Source: an uncultured Ectothiorhodospiraceae bacterium (lineage in GTDB: Bacteria > Pseudomonadota > Gammaproteobacteria > CAMYNG01). From it: 36,452 bases of DNA. The stretch covers positions 1 to 36,452 of the forward strand of contig CAMYNG010000020.1 in assembly GCA_947259765.1 (NCBI GenBank). Direction: 5' to 3'. This document shows, piece by piece, positions 17,083-24,911 of this stretch. The notes under the pieces are model-generated. The model did no database searches. It worked only from the letters and a program-made list of their open reading frames with translations, and was not told the origin of the DNA. The stretch's first letter is position 1; each line of letters begins with the position of its first letter. Position numbers and translations under genes: made by a program.

Positions 17083-18309
17083 GTGAGCGATTTGACAGAA
17101 CCTCAGCTCCAGCGGCGATTGTCACTGCTGCTGGTCACCTTTTACGGCATCGGCACCATTCTGGGTGCCGGTATCTATGTATTAATCGGCAAAGTTGCCG
17201 GTGAAGCAGGGGTGCTTACTCCTGCGGCGTTTCTCGTCGCAGCACTACTTGCGGCATTGTCCGCATTTTCCTATGCGGAACTTTCCGTGCGCTATCCCAA
17301 AAGCGCGGGTGAGGCCGTGTACGCGTATGCGGCATTTGCCAACCGTCCACTTGCCACGCTGGTGGGCTTGGCAATTGTTGTGATGGGTATACTCTCCACC
17401 GCAACGCTGGTCCACGGGTTAGTCAATTATCTGCAGGTGTTTTTTGCGGTACCGCGAATGGCGACGCTGGTGATTGCCATACTGATCATGGGTATCATCG
17501 TCGCCTGGGGCATAGGCCAGTCCGTGATCATCGCTGCCGCACTGACGGTTTTGGAGATCCTTGGGCTGGTATTGATCCTGTGGGTGGCGCGTACCCATTA
17601 TGTTGAACTGCCCGCGCGTTTACCCGGCATGATGTTACCGGTTGGTATGGCGGCCTGGTTGGCGGTTCTTTCCGGCGCGTTTATAGCCTTCTACGCATTT
17701 ATTGGCTTTGAGGACATCGTCAACGTTGCGGAAGAGGTAAGACAACCGCAGCGTAATTTACCGCGTGCGATCATCATCTCTCTGATCGTAACCACGAGCC
17801 TATATGTTTTGGTATCCGTTGCCGCGTTGCTTGTCGCCGGTGCCGAACAGCTCTCAAAGAATGATGCACCGTTGGCACTGGTTTACTCGTTAAGTACGGG
17901 CAAAGCGCCGATCTTTATAACCGCCATCAGTATCGTCTCGGTTTTAAATGGTGCACTGGTCCAAATCATTATGGCGTCGCGAATTCTATACGGAATGAGT
18001 CGTCAGGCCTGGTTGCCGCAACTGTTTGGCCGTGTCAACGTGCGCACACATACCCCGCTGAATGCGACAGCATTTGTATCACTGTTGACTATAGTATTCG
18101 CAGTGGCATTGCCCCTACTGTCACTCGCCCGATTAACCAGCTTTGTCACGCTGGCTGTGTTTGCTTTGATTAATCTTTCATTACTGCGAATCAAACGCCT
18201 GGATCCCACCCGCACAGGAGTGTTTACGGTGCCAGTCTGGGTACCGCTTATTGGGTTTATTTTGACCTCGTTGTTCCTCGCGCTCCAGCTAACGTCGGCT
18301 GTCCGTTAA
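17083..18309 (+). CDS. APC-family amino acid permease
   Basis: A 408-aa membrane protein with about 11-12 hydrophobic helices. The N-terminus has FYGIGTILGAGIYVLIGKVAGEAG, the glycine-rich first helix motif of the amino acid/polyamine/organocation family. SYAELSVRYPKSAGEAVYAY and FYAFIGFEDIVNVAEEVRQPQRNLPRAI are also family signatures. The GTG start at 17083 has only a weak ribosome binding site. It is probably co-transcribed with the aldehyde dehydrogenase. The gene marks the left border of the AT-rich block. Confidence 0.92.
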   Translation: MSDLTEPQLQRRLSLLLVTFYGIGTILGAGIYVLIGKVAGEAGVLTPAAFLVAALLAALSAFSYAELSVRYPKSAGEAVYAYAAFANRPLATLVGLAIVVMGILSTATLVHGLVNYLQVFFAVPRMATLVIAILIMGIIVAWGIGQSVIIAAALTVLEILGLVLILWVARTHYVELPARLPGMMLPVGMAAWLAVLSGAFIAFYAFIGFEDIVNVAEEVRQPQRNLPRAIIISLIVTTSLYVLVSVAALLVAGAEQLSKNDAPLALVYSLSTGKAPIFITAISIVSVLNGALVQIIMASRILYGMSRQAWLPQLFGRVNVRTHTPLNATAFVSLLTIVFAVALPLLSLARLTSFVTLAVFALINLSLLRIKRLDPTRTGVFTVPVWVPLIGFILTSLFLALQLTSAVR

Positions 18310-18316
18310 TTGCAGC

Positions 18317-18323
18317 GTTATAA
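18317..18323 (+). other. Possible attC 3' core before the cupin gene
   Basis: GTTATAA in the context GCAGCGTTATAATTA, 35 bp before the cupin start and 8 bp after the permease stop. It only loosely fits GTTRRRY. Confidence 0.25.
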
Positions 18324-18351
18324 TTAATATACATTTACATTGGAGGTAAGT

Positions 18352-18690
18352 ATGGAACAAACATTTAAGGATTCAGATGAACAACAATTTTCTAACCTCG
18401 ACCTATTCCCTGGAACAAGTTGGTCAGTTTTAACAGAGCCAGTACCTAACGGGTCAATTCATCGTTTAAAAATGAAAAAATGTACAACCATACATCCACA
18501 TACTCATCCTTCTGATGAATTTGTTTATATTATTTCTGGGACTGCTAAAACAGGCAATAGAGTGTGCGAAAAAGGAACTTTTTGGAAAACTCCTGCAGGA
18601 GTCCGGCAAGATCCACATGAGGCAATTACAGATATAGAGTTAATGACAATTCGACTTGGCTCCATGGGTGAATTTGAAGGATTATGTTAA
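18352..18690 (+). CDS. Small cupin-domain protein
   Basis: A 112-aa single-domain cupin. The metal-binding motif HPHTHPSDEFVYIISG fits the first cupin box (HxH, then Glu, then Gly), and the second half carries KGTFWKTPAGVRQDPHEA with a further His. Members of this group include ChrR-type sensor domains and small isomerases or dioxygenases; the substrate is unknown. I chose ATG 18352 because GGAGG sits 5-6 bases upstream; the in-frame TTG at 18340 overlaps that ribosome binding site region. Very AT-rich codon use compared with the permease before it. Confidence 0.85.
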   Translation: MEQTFKDSDEQQFSNLDLFPGTSWSVLTEPVPNGSIHRLKMKKCTTIHPHTHPSDEFVYIISGTAKTGNRVCEKGTFWKTPAGVRQDPHEAITDIELMTIRLGSMGEFEGLC

Positions 18691-18703
18691 TAATATTTGC
18701 GGC

Positions 18704-18710
18704 GTTATAC
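18704..18710 (+). other. Possible attC 3' core before the reductase gene, with hairpin
   Basis: GTTATAC in the context GGCGTTATACGG, 13 bp after the cupin stop. It also forms a perfect 7-bp inverted repeat with GTATAAC at 18719-18725, in the leader of the next gene. Confidence 0.3.
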
Positions 18711-18746
18711 GGTAATAGGTATAACAATTTTACTGGAGCAAATACA

Positions 18747-19322
18747 TTGAGAAAGTTAGCGATATTAATATTCCAAACTCTTGACGGTGTGATGCAAGCT
18801 CCTGGCGCTCCATCGGAAGGCTTTCCCAAGGGTGGTTGGGCTAATGATTGCTGGGCTGATGTTATGGAGCAGGTTGGTCGAGAGGCAATGGCTGAGAATT
18901 ATGATGTTTTGTTGGGGCGGAATACTTACAATATTTTCGTTTCAAGTTTTTCCGATGTTGCACCAGGTAATCCAGTCGCAGATAAACTCAACCAGGCAAA
19001 AAAGTATGTCGTAACGTCGGACACAAATGATCTCTCTTGGAAAAATTCTGTAAAAATCAACAGCCAAGATGTGGCTGGAGAAATATTAAAGCTAAAGCAG
19101 GAAGATGGCCCTTTACTGCAAGTACATGGAAGTTGGCAGCTAATTCAACTCCTGCTTTCTAATCAACTTATTGACGAATTTCGAATTTGGACTTTCCCGG
19201 TAGTAGTTGGTGAAGGTAAACGTTTGTTTGCTTACGGAGCCGTTCCGACCAAATTTCAGCTCACTCAGTTTGAAACTAGCCCATCAGGTGCACTCATGCA
19301 CTTCTATAAAAGATCTGTTTGA
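18747..19322 (+). CDS. RibD C-terminal/dihydrofolate-reductase-like protein
   Basis: About 191 aa. It begins LRKLAILIFQTLDGVMQAPG, the N-terminal pattern of RibD-C domain reductases, with the later segments LLGRNTYNIF, KKYVVTSD and LLQVHGSWQLIQLLLSNQLIDEFRIWTFPVVVGEGKRLF all matching the family. Such proteins are NADPH-dependent reductases of unknown substrate and are common in cassettes and islands. I chose TTG 18747, which has CTGGAG 9 bases upstream; the ATG at 18684 would overlap the cupin gene and add 21 residues without homologous pattern. Confidence 0.87.
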   Translation: MRKLAILIFQTLDGVMQAPGAPSEGFPKGGWANDCWADVMEQVGREAMAENYDVLLGRNTYNIFVSSFSDVAPGNPVADKLNQAKKYVVTSDTNDLSWKNSVKINSQDVAGEILKLKQEDGPLLQVHGSWQLIQLLLSNQLIDEFRIWTFPVVVGEGKRLFAYGAVPTKFQLTQFETSPSGALMHFYKRSV

Positions 19323-19389
19323 GTGGCGTATAGTAAAAATGTCAATTCGACTTTGTTTCGCTTCGCTTCTCTCAGCAAATTACATTGGC

Positions 19390-19396
19390 GTTAGCA
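19390..19396 (+). other. Possible attC 3' core before the methyltransferase gene
   Basis: GTTAGCA in the context TTGGCGTTAGCA, the best match of the four to GTTRRRY. The 60 bp before it contain a CAATTCG segment as in many attC sites, but a complementary left half is not convincing. Confidence 0.35.
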
Positions 19397-19421
19397 TTTT
19401 GAAAAGTTGAGGAGCGTTGTT

Positions 19422-20177
19422 TTGAAGCAATGGTATGAACGGCTTTTCGAGAATTACAGTAAGAAATATGATGAAGAATCATTCACTCAAGGCACAAAGG
19501 GCGAATGTGACTTTATCGAAGAGGAAATAAATCGCAACAAATCCATTCAAATACTTGATATCGGTTGCGGCACAGGCAGACATGCTATTGAGCTGTCTGA
19601 AAGAGGATATTTAGTTAAAGGAATAGACTTATCTCAAGCCCAAATAAATCGAGCTATAGAAAAATCAAAAGAAAAAGGGTTGGGCATTGATTTTAGCGTG
19701 GCTGATGCCCGTAACTTTGAGTTTGACGCGAAATTTGATCTGGTAATTATGTTATGTGAGGGTGGGTTTTCGCTCATGGAAACAGATGAAATGAACTATC
19801 AAATTCTGAGAAATGCGTCGAAAGCACTAAAATCAAAAGGAAAATTTATATTCACCACGTTGAACGGATTATTTCCACTTTTTCACTCCGTTAAAGATTT
19901 TATAAATTCCGGAGCAGAAAAGGGCCAAGCTTCCGAAAATACGTTCGATTTAATGACATTTCGTGATCACTCAGTATATGAAACAGAAGATGACTCGGGA
20001 AATAAGTTATCGCTGAAGTGTAATGAGCGATACTATGTGCCTTCGGAAATTACTTGGCTGGTGAAGTCTGTGGGATTTACCAAGGTAGACGTTTATGGAG
20101 TCAAACTTGGTCAGTTTTCGAGGACTGATGTGTTAACCACTGATGATTATGAGATGTTAGTGATCGCGGAGAGGTAA
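19422..20177 (+). CDS. Class I SAM-dependent methyltransferase
   Basis: A 251-aa soluble methyltransferase. The SAM-binding motif ILDIGCGTGRHAIELSERG is at about residues 44-62, followed by VKGIDLSQAQI (acidic residue for the ribose) and FDLVIMLCEGGFSLM. The rest of the fold is present to the end. The substrate cannot be named. I chose TTG 19422, since GAGGAG lies 7 bases upstream; an earlier TTG at 19407 would sit upstream of that ribosome binding site. AT-rich codons match the rest of the block. Confidence 0.85.
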   Translation: MKQWYERLFENYSKKYDEESFTQGTKGECDFIEEEINRNKSIQILDIGCGTGRHAIELSERGYLVKGIDLSQAQINRAIEKSKEKGLGIDFSVADARNFEFDAKFDLVIMLCEGGFSLMETDEMNYQILRNASKALKSKGKFIFTTLNGLFPLFHSVKDFINSGAEKGQASENTFDLMTFRDHSVYETEDDSGNKLSLKCNERYYVPSEITWLVKSVGFTKVDVYGVKLGQFSRTDVLTTDDYEMLVIAER

Positions 20178-20179
20178 AA

Positions 20180-20557
20180 ATGCCAACAAACCAACTTGCC
20201 AAGGCCCGTCCGAAAACGTCCCGGAAATAATCAAACAAAAAGCCTGTTTTATATATTTATCGTAACGAAGAAACTGGTTCGCTATTTAAAACCGACATAC
20301 ACATAGATGGCAATCTAGTTGACTCAACCGGTGTAAAAACATATTTATGCACCGAAGTTGCCCCAGGTGAGCATGTCGTCGCGGTTGACGCAGAAAACGA
20401 GCATAAAATTACGATAGACGCACAACCGGGGATGCAGTATTTCATATCGCAACAAATGCGAATGGGTCTTTTTGGTGTTAGGGCAAAACTTGTACCTGTG
20501 GATGAGTCGATTGGAAGGCCGGCAATAAAAGAAAGCAAGCAAATAAAGTTAGAATAG
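20180..20557 (+). pseudogene. DUF2846-like gene interrupted by an in-frame TAA
   Basis: An ATG at 20180, two bases after the methyltransferase stop, opens a frame encoding MPTNQLAKARPKTSRK and then meets TAA at 20228-20230. The same frame continues open for 108 further codons to the stop at 20555-20557. The downstream part (PVLYIYRNEETGSLF, then VAPGEHVVAV and PGMQYFISQQ) looks like a DUF2846 domain, a small beta-rich domain found in envelope proteins. No ATG, GTG or TTG lies in frame between the stop and the domain. It is therefore likely a point-mutated gene, unless the stop is a sequencing error or is read through. No lipoprotein signal is seen in the short leader. Confidence 0.6.
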
Positions 20558-20576
20558 AGAGAGTCTTTCGCTTTAC

Positions 20577-20583
20577 GTTATGA
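20577..20583 (+). other. Possible attC 3' core before the YjbR gene
   Basis: GTTATGA in the context TTTACGTTATGAG, 18 bp before the YjbR start. Weak match to GTTRRRY. Confidence 0.25.
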
Positions 20584-20601
20584 GCCAATAAGAATGTCAG
20601 C

Positions 20602-20967
20602 ATGACATATGAAGAATTCAATCAATTTTGTCACTCCCTTCCGGCTACTTCATACATCATTCAATGGGGAGGCGCTCATGTATGGAAGGTGGGAGGAAAG
20701 GTATTTGCCATTGGAGGTTGGGAGAAGGCCGATAAACCCGCGTTTACATTTAAAGCTTCCGAGCTGAATTTTCATTTTTTGTGTGAACAGCCCGGTTATC
20801 GGCCAGCACCTTACCTCGCCTCTCGTGGAATGAAGTGGATACAGCAATATGATGTGCCTGGTTCGGAAGATGACGAACTTATTTACTACCTTCAGGAATC
20901 TCACCGTATTGTTTCCTTAGGTTTAACTAAGAAGAAGCAAAAAGAACTTGGCCTTAATCAGGACTAA
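20602..20967 (+). CDS. MmcQ/YjbR family protein
   Basis: A 121-aa protein of the MmcQ/YjbR family. It starts MTYEEFNQFCHSLPATS, has VWKVGGKVFAIGG and FTFKASELNFHFLCEQPGYRPAPYLASRGMKWIQ, and ends in the charged helix SHRIVSLGLTKKKQKELGL. Members have a CyaY-like fold and are described as putative DNA-binding; the role is not known. The ribosome binding site is poor. It is the last gene of the AT-rich block. Confidence 0.88.
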   Translation: MTYEEFNQFCHSLPATSYIIQWGGAHVWKVGGKVFAIGGWEKADKPAFTFKASELNFHFLCEQPGYRPAPYLASRGMKWIQQYDVPGSEDDELIYYLQESHRIVSLGLTKKKQKELGLNQD

Positions 20968-21405
20968 CTATGTTTATCAAAACAATATGTACAAAGGCTC
21001 ATTACAGGTGATCTCGATCACTCGCAGGTATCAACATTCGATCTAATTTTCTGCCCGGCACCGCTGTTCCAAACTTCGTGGCTAGCACTGACTTTTTAGA
21101 CTAAATCGCCCTTTATATAAGGTGTCTTGGAGGTGTGATCGTATACCGCCGCCGACTTGCCTTTGACAAGTTGTTTTGTGAGCGAGTTCACACTCTTATT
21201 GTGTTCCGGTTTGCACTTTACGCGTACCATTCCCCTCCAGCACGCCACCCGATTGCGGAAACGGAGAAGTAGTCGCTGTTACCCGCCAGTGGCGCCGCGA
21301 ATAATAAATGTCCAAAAGCCCGGGGCAAGGATTCCAGAAGTACCCGGCGGTTGAATGGAAGCAACGTTCAACTCTTTTTCAACTCTTAAGGATGTGGGGT
21401 GTGGT
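20968..21405. other. Gene-less spacer before the hydrolase lipoprotein
   Basis: No credible coding sequence. Composition shifts back from AT-rich to the host average between about 21.0 and 21.2 kb, which marks the right border of the accessory block. It contains a CRP-like palindrome near its left end and AAGGATGTGGGG just before the ATG at 21406. Confidence 0.6.
21008..21021. promoter_or_regulatory. CRP/Vfr-like binding site candidate
   Basis: GTGATCTCGATCAC is a perfect 14-base inverted repeat with GTGA-N6-TCAC spacing, very close to the CRP consensus. It lies 40 bp after the YjbR stop and 384 bp upstream of the lipoprotein gene, rather far for direct activation unless the transcript starts early in the spacer. 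Confidence 0.45.
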
Positions 21406-23478
21406 ATGGATTTGCGTTCTCTTGTATTTCTTTCCGTTTGTACGTTTTCTCTCGTTGCCTGCGGCGGTGGCGATGATGACCCGGTGGTAAATCCCGGCCC
21501 CGCTACGCCCACAACACCGGATTTGCTGGGCACCTACGTGGGCAGTATTTCTTCAACGGTAAGCAATTGTCCTGGTGACGTGCCGGATGGCTCGGTGTTT
21601 GATGGCAGCGTGGAGCTCAACATAACCAGCCAGAACGGCAACAGCGTAAGTGGTGATGCCACGGTTCTACGCAACGTATTGCTGGACCCCTTGGTGGGCT
21701 ATGAGGAATGGAAAACCCTCGCCAGCGTAACCGGATCTGTTGATGCCTCCGGCAACCTGAGTTTCAACTTTGCTGATGAGTTCTTTGTTGACACCGCTGC
21801 GGCGGGAACGGCAAGCGGCACATTCAGTGGCAAGCTTTCCGGGCTCGCGATGAACCTCACGGGTTCCGGCAAGGACGACGCACCGGGTACGTGCGAAACC
21901 TCGGATACGATCACGCTGGCCAAACCGGCCGCCGGTGTAAACGGCGGCAGTCTGAGCGTGTCGAATACCCTCTGCGAAAATCAGCCGGGGGACAGTCAGT
22001 TGGACGCGGGAGTGGCCACGCGCCGGCGCTCTGAAAACAGCAATCCGGTGCCCTTGCTGGCAACCGTAACCAGCCGCAAGGACTCGACGGGTGGTGATGT
22101 CACCGTAAGCTATATGCTGCACGAACCGCTGGTACCCGCGGACGCCAAGGCATTGGTGGTTTTGCTTGCCGGCGGCAATGGTAATGCGGCACTGGTGGCC
22201 GATGCCATGGATGCGACCAAGGTGGCTTCGGCCGGTGGCAACTTCCTGGTGCGCAGTGCCGATCTGTTTGCCGACGCCGGGTATCGCGTCGTCACTCTGG
22301 ATCGCCCCAGTGACTGGGAAGTTTACATCGAAGACCTTGCAAACATCCAAGGCTGGCACAGTGACGATTATCGCGTGTCCATGCAACACGCAGTCGATAT
22401 CTCCGCCGTGGTTAACGCGGTTAACAACACCAACTTACCGGTCATCATCTCCGGCACCAGCCGCGGTACGATTTCCGCTGTGCCGAATTATATGTTGGCT
22501 TCGGGTGTGGCCTTGTCGAGCGCCTTGACCTCGGGCGCGGGTACGCCGGTCGGAGCGGAGAACTCGCCCGCCAATCTCCAACCGGGATACCTTAAGGTGC
22601 CCACACATATCTCCTGGCATAACGGCGACCTGTGCTCGGTCACCACGCCATTGGATTCTGTGTTACTGACCGGGCAATTGTTTGCCAGTGGCCTGGATGT
22701 GGTGGCCGATGTGATGAACGGCGGCTTCGCTGACCCAACGCAAACCAATCCCTGCAAAGCCAACACCCTGCATGGTTTTATGGGCATCGAGACGTGTGCC
22801 GTTAACCGGCAAAACACCTGGATTGAAACGCTGGCCACCGCCCTGGCCGGTAACACGCGTCCCGTTGCCGGCGCCTATACCTACGGCCAGAATGTCACGC
22901 AAGGAGCGGCGGTCGTGACGATTGATCTCGCCGCCGCGGCGGTGGCGATGGACGGTGATGGCGATACATTGACCTATGCGTTGCCGTATGCCAAGTCTGC
23001 GTTGGGCGGCGATATCAGTGTCACTGCTGTGGGTGTGTTGAGTTATACACCGCCACAGAACGTTGGCAGTCTGGTGACCACCGATACATTGGTCTACGTG
23101 GTCGATGACGGCAAAAAAGGCACGGCGCATAATCTTGTGCAGATCCCGCTCGTTCCGCCTGCCGCCGCACCGCGTCTCGGCACAACAAATATTGATCTGA
23201 TCAACGACGAGTTTGTCACCTTGTGCTCCGGTTGCCACGCCGTTGGGCAGGTCGCCGGTACGTTTGAAATGCTGGCTGTGGACTGGGCGATGCTGGATGC
23301 GCAACAACAGAGCCAACAACGCCTGTATTTTGAACAGCAAGTGAATTTCGCCGACAAACTGGCAAGCAAGATTGTTACCAAACCGACGCAGATTGTTACC
23401 CACGACGGCGGGCAGAAGTTTACTGTAAACGATCCCATATATAACCAGCTCGTCGGGTGGTTGAATTCTTCCCCTTAA
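21406..23478 (+). CDS. Lipoprotein with alpha/beta-hydrolase-like, cadherin-like and c-type heme domains
   Basis: A 690-aa exported protein. The signal MDLRSLVFLSVCTFSLVAC ends in a lipobox (LVAC, Cys19) followed by GGGDDD, so it is probably anchored in the outer membrane. Residues about 35-190 are beta-rich (GTYVGSISSTV...). Residues about 200-480 look like an alpha/beta hydrolase: Ser352 in the elbow GTSRG, with Asp408 (HNGD) and His456 (LHGF) as likely triad partners. Residues about 490-590 resemble a cadherin-like domain (DGDGDTLTYAL...TDTLVYVVDDG). The C-terminus has one heme motif, CSGCH (607-611), and then a KPTQIVTHDGGQKF...DPIYNQLVGWLN ending like PSCyt-type cytochrome domains. ATG 21406 follows AAGGATGTGGGG; the upstream start at 21355 would add 17 residues before the signal. 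Confidence 0.8.
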   Translation: MDLRSLVFLSVCTFSLVACGGGDDDPVVNPGPATPTTPDLLGTYVGSISSTVSNCPGDVPDGSVFDGSVELNITSQNGNSVSGDATVLRNVLLDPLVGYEEWKTLASVTGSVDASGNLSFNFADEFFVDTAAAGTASGTFSGKLSGLAMNLTGSGKDDAPGTCETSDTITLAKPAAGVNGGSLSVSNTLCENQPGDSQLDAGVATRRRSENSNPVPLLATVTSRKDSTGGDVTVSYMLHEPLVPADAKALVVLLAGGNGNAALVADAMDATKVASAGGNFLVRSADLFADAGYRVVTLDRPSDWEVYIEDLANIQGWHSDDYRVSMQHAVDISAVVNAVNNTNLPVIISGTSRGTISAVPNYMLASGVALSSALTSGAGTPVGAENSPANLQPGYLKVPTHISWHNGDLCSVTTPLDSVLLTGQLFASGLDVVADVMNGGFADPTQTNPCKANTLHGFMGIETCAVNRQNTWIETLATALAGNTRPVAGAYTYGQNVTQGAAVVTIDLAAAAVAMDGDGDTLTYALPYAKSALGGDISVTAVGVLSYTPPQNVGSLVTTDTLVYVVDDGKKGTAHNLVQIPLVPPAAAPRLGTTNIDLINDEFVTLCSGCHAVGQVAGTFEMLAVDWAMLDAQQQSQQRLYFEQQVNFADKLASKIVTKPTQIVTHDGGQKFTVNDPIYNQLVGWLNSSP

Positions 23479-23524
23479 CAGGGGAGTCGGCTTACTAACA
23501 ATTTGTTTCCTCTTCGTACGACAA

Positions 23525-23551
23525 GCCCTCCACCCGGAGGGCTTTTTTTTT
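23525..23551 (+). terminator. Intrinsic terminator after the hydrolase lipoprotein gene
   Basis: Stem GCCCTCC/GGAGGGC with a four-base ACCC loop, followed by nine T. Textbook rho-independent form, 46 bp after the stop codon. Confidence 0.92.
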
Positions 23552-23565
23552 GTTAAGGTCATTTC

Positions 23566-24357
23566 GTGGAACCGTTTCTCATATACATTTTGCTTGGCGC
23601 GTTCGCAGGTATCGTCGCGGGCTTACTGGGTGTCGGCGGCGGTTTAATCATTGTACCCGTGTTGGCCTTCGTGTTGAGTCGCGCCGGGGTCGATGCCGGT
23701 GTTGTTATGCACACGGCGGTTGGCACGTCGTTGGCGACCATTATTCTGACGTCGATATCTTCTGTACGCGCGCACCACCAGCACGGCGCCGTGCTTTGGC
23801 CGGTATTTGCCCGGTTAACGCCCGGTATCATTGCTGGTGCATTTATGGGTGCGCTGGTGGCGGACGCCATGCCGACGAAAACATTACGCCTTTTTTTTGC
23901 CGTTTTCGAAATTACCGTCGCGGCGCAAATGGCGTTCTCCATTTTACCGCACGCGGCTCGCGACTTGCCGGGAAGGGCCGGTATGAGTTTGGCCGGTGTG
24001 GTTATCGGCGGGGTTTCAGCGATTGTCGGCATCGGCGGCGGCACACTCACGGTACCGTTTTTGGTCTGGTGCCGTATAAAAATGCAAAAGGCAGTGGCGA
24101 CGTCCAGCGCATGTGGTTTGCCCATTGCCGTCGCCGGTATGGCGGGATTCGTGTTTACCGGTTGGAACGATCCGCGTTTACCTGAATGGAGTCTGGGTTA
24201 TGTGTATCTTCCGGCCTGGTTCGGCGTGGTGGTCGCCAGTGTCGCAACGGCGCCGATCGGCGCGCGACTTGCGCACCGGTTACCGGCACCGGTGTTAAAA
24301 AAAATATTCGCGGGCCTCTTGTTCATTCTCGGCATTCGGATGATGATGAGTCTTTAG
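23566..24357 (+). CDS. TauE/SafE family permease (sulfite exporter-like)
   Basis: A 263-aa integral membrane protein with about eight helices in two related halves. Each half carries the family's glycine-rich motif: AGIVAGLLGVGGGLIIVP near residue 20 and VSAIVGIGGGTLTVPFL near residue 155. TauE/SafE proteins export sulfite, sulfoacetate or other small anions; the substrate here is unknown. GTG 23566 has AAGG 7 bases upstream. It follows the terminator of the preceding gene, so it has its own transcript or depends on leakage. Confidence 0.92.
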   Translation: MEPFLIYILLGAFAGIVAGLLGVGGGLIIVPVLAFVLSRAGVDAGVVMHTAVGTSLATIILTSISSVRAHHQHGAVLWPVFARLTPGIIAGAFMGALVADAMPTKTLRLFFAVFEITVAAQMAFSILPHAARDLPGRAGMSLAGVVIGGVSAIVGIGGGTLTVPFLVWCRIKMQKAVATSSACGLPIAVAGMAGFVFTGWNDPRLPEWSLGYVYLPAWFGVVVASVATAPIGARLAHRLPAPVLKKIFAGLLFILGIRMMMSL

Positions 24358-24410
24358 CGGTAATGTTTTAAAGTTCTTAAAACTCTTCAACTGACAAGCG
24401 GGTCACTTCG

Positions 24411-24827
24411 ATGCGAAACACTTTATCTGTACTTGGTATTTCCTTGCTCCTGTCATTCAGTTTGTTCTCCCCCGCGTTTGCGGAAATTAATACCGGTCTG
24501 TGGGAGATTACGGCCAGGTTGGATATGGTCGACATGCCCATGAATGTTGCACCACAGAAATCCAGGCAATGTCTTAAAAAGGATCACCTGGTGCCGTCGA
24601 CACAGAGTCAGAAGGGTTGCACGGTGACCGGGCATGGCGTTAAAGGCAACACCGTGACCTGGTCAATGGAGTGCGACACCCCTCAGGGGCCGGCGGTGGG
24701 AGAAGGCAAAATGACGTTCCGCGGCAACTCCATGTCGGGCCAATCCACAATCACCATGAACGTGAACGGCCAAACGGTTAGCATGCGCAGTAATCTTTCC
24801 GGCCGCCGGGTGGGTGATTGTAAATAG
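24411..24827 (+). CDS. DUF3617 family periplasmic protein
   Basis: A 138-aa protein with an N-terminal Sec signal (residues about 1-24, cleavage after AFA) and the DUF3617 pattern: INTGLWEITARLDM, four cysteines spaced as QCLKK...GCTV...MECD...GDCK, and GEGKMTFRGNSMSGQSTI. The function of the family is unknown. It lies 53 bp downstream of the permease gene on the same strand. Confidence 0.85.
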   Translation: MRNTLSVLGISLLLSFSLFSPAFAEINTGLWEITARLDMVDMPMNVAPQKSRQCLKKDHLVPSTQSQKGCTVTGHGVKGNTVTWSMECDTPQGPAVGEGKMTFRGNSMSGQSTITMNVNGQTVSMRSNLSGRRVGDCK

Positions 24828-24911
24828 TAATCACGGAAGAAAGCATATTCCATGGTGCTGGTGAAGGCCGAGTTTAGAAACTCAGAACTCTTAACACCAA
24901 CCAAGCTATAA

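Larger units (their letters stand above)
18310..20990 (+). mobile_element. AT-rich accessory block, possible integron cassette array without integrase
   Basis: Base composition drops sharply relative to both flanks. Five small, unrelated genes lie on the same strand in short units. Cupin, RibD-C/DHFR-like, methyltransferase and YjbR proteins are typical cargo of gene cassettes. A GTTA-type core (18317, 18704, 19390, 20577) precedes four of the genes by 20-45 bp, as expected if each is the 3' core of the preceding attC site. Implied cassettes would be about 387, 686 and 1187 bp. Against this, I cannot find the matching left-hand attC halves, the last gene lacks a downstream core, and no intI is in the window. 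Ordinary horizontal transfer is the alternative. Confidence 0.45.

Noticed and set aside
18310..20990. Complete canonical attC sites
   Set aside because: Only right-hand GTTA-type cores were seen; no convincing complementary RYYYAAC halves, so attC sites are not annotated as such.
22663..23562. 299-aa reverse-strand ORF opposite the lipoprotein gene
   Set aside because: Antisense shadow of a GC-rich gene with clear signal peptide, domains and terminator on the plus strand; its own sequence shows no family pattern.
23550..24185. 211-aa plus-strand ORF over the TauE/SafE gene
   Set aside because: Arg/Cys/Gly-rich composition without hydrophobic helices; frame shadow of the permease.
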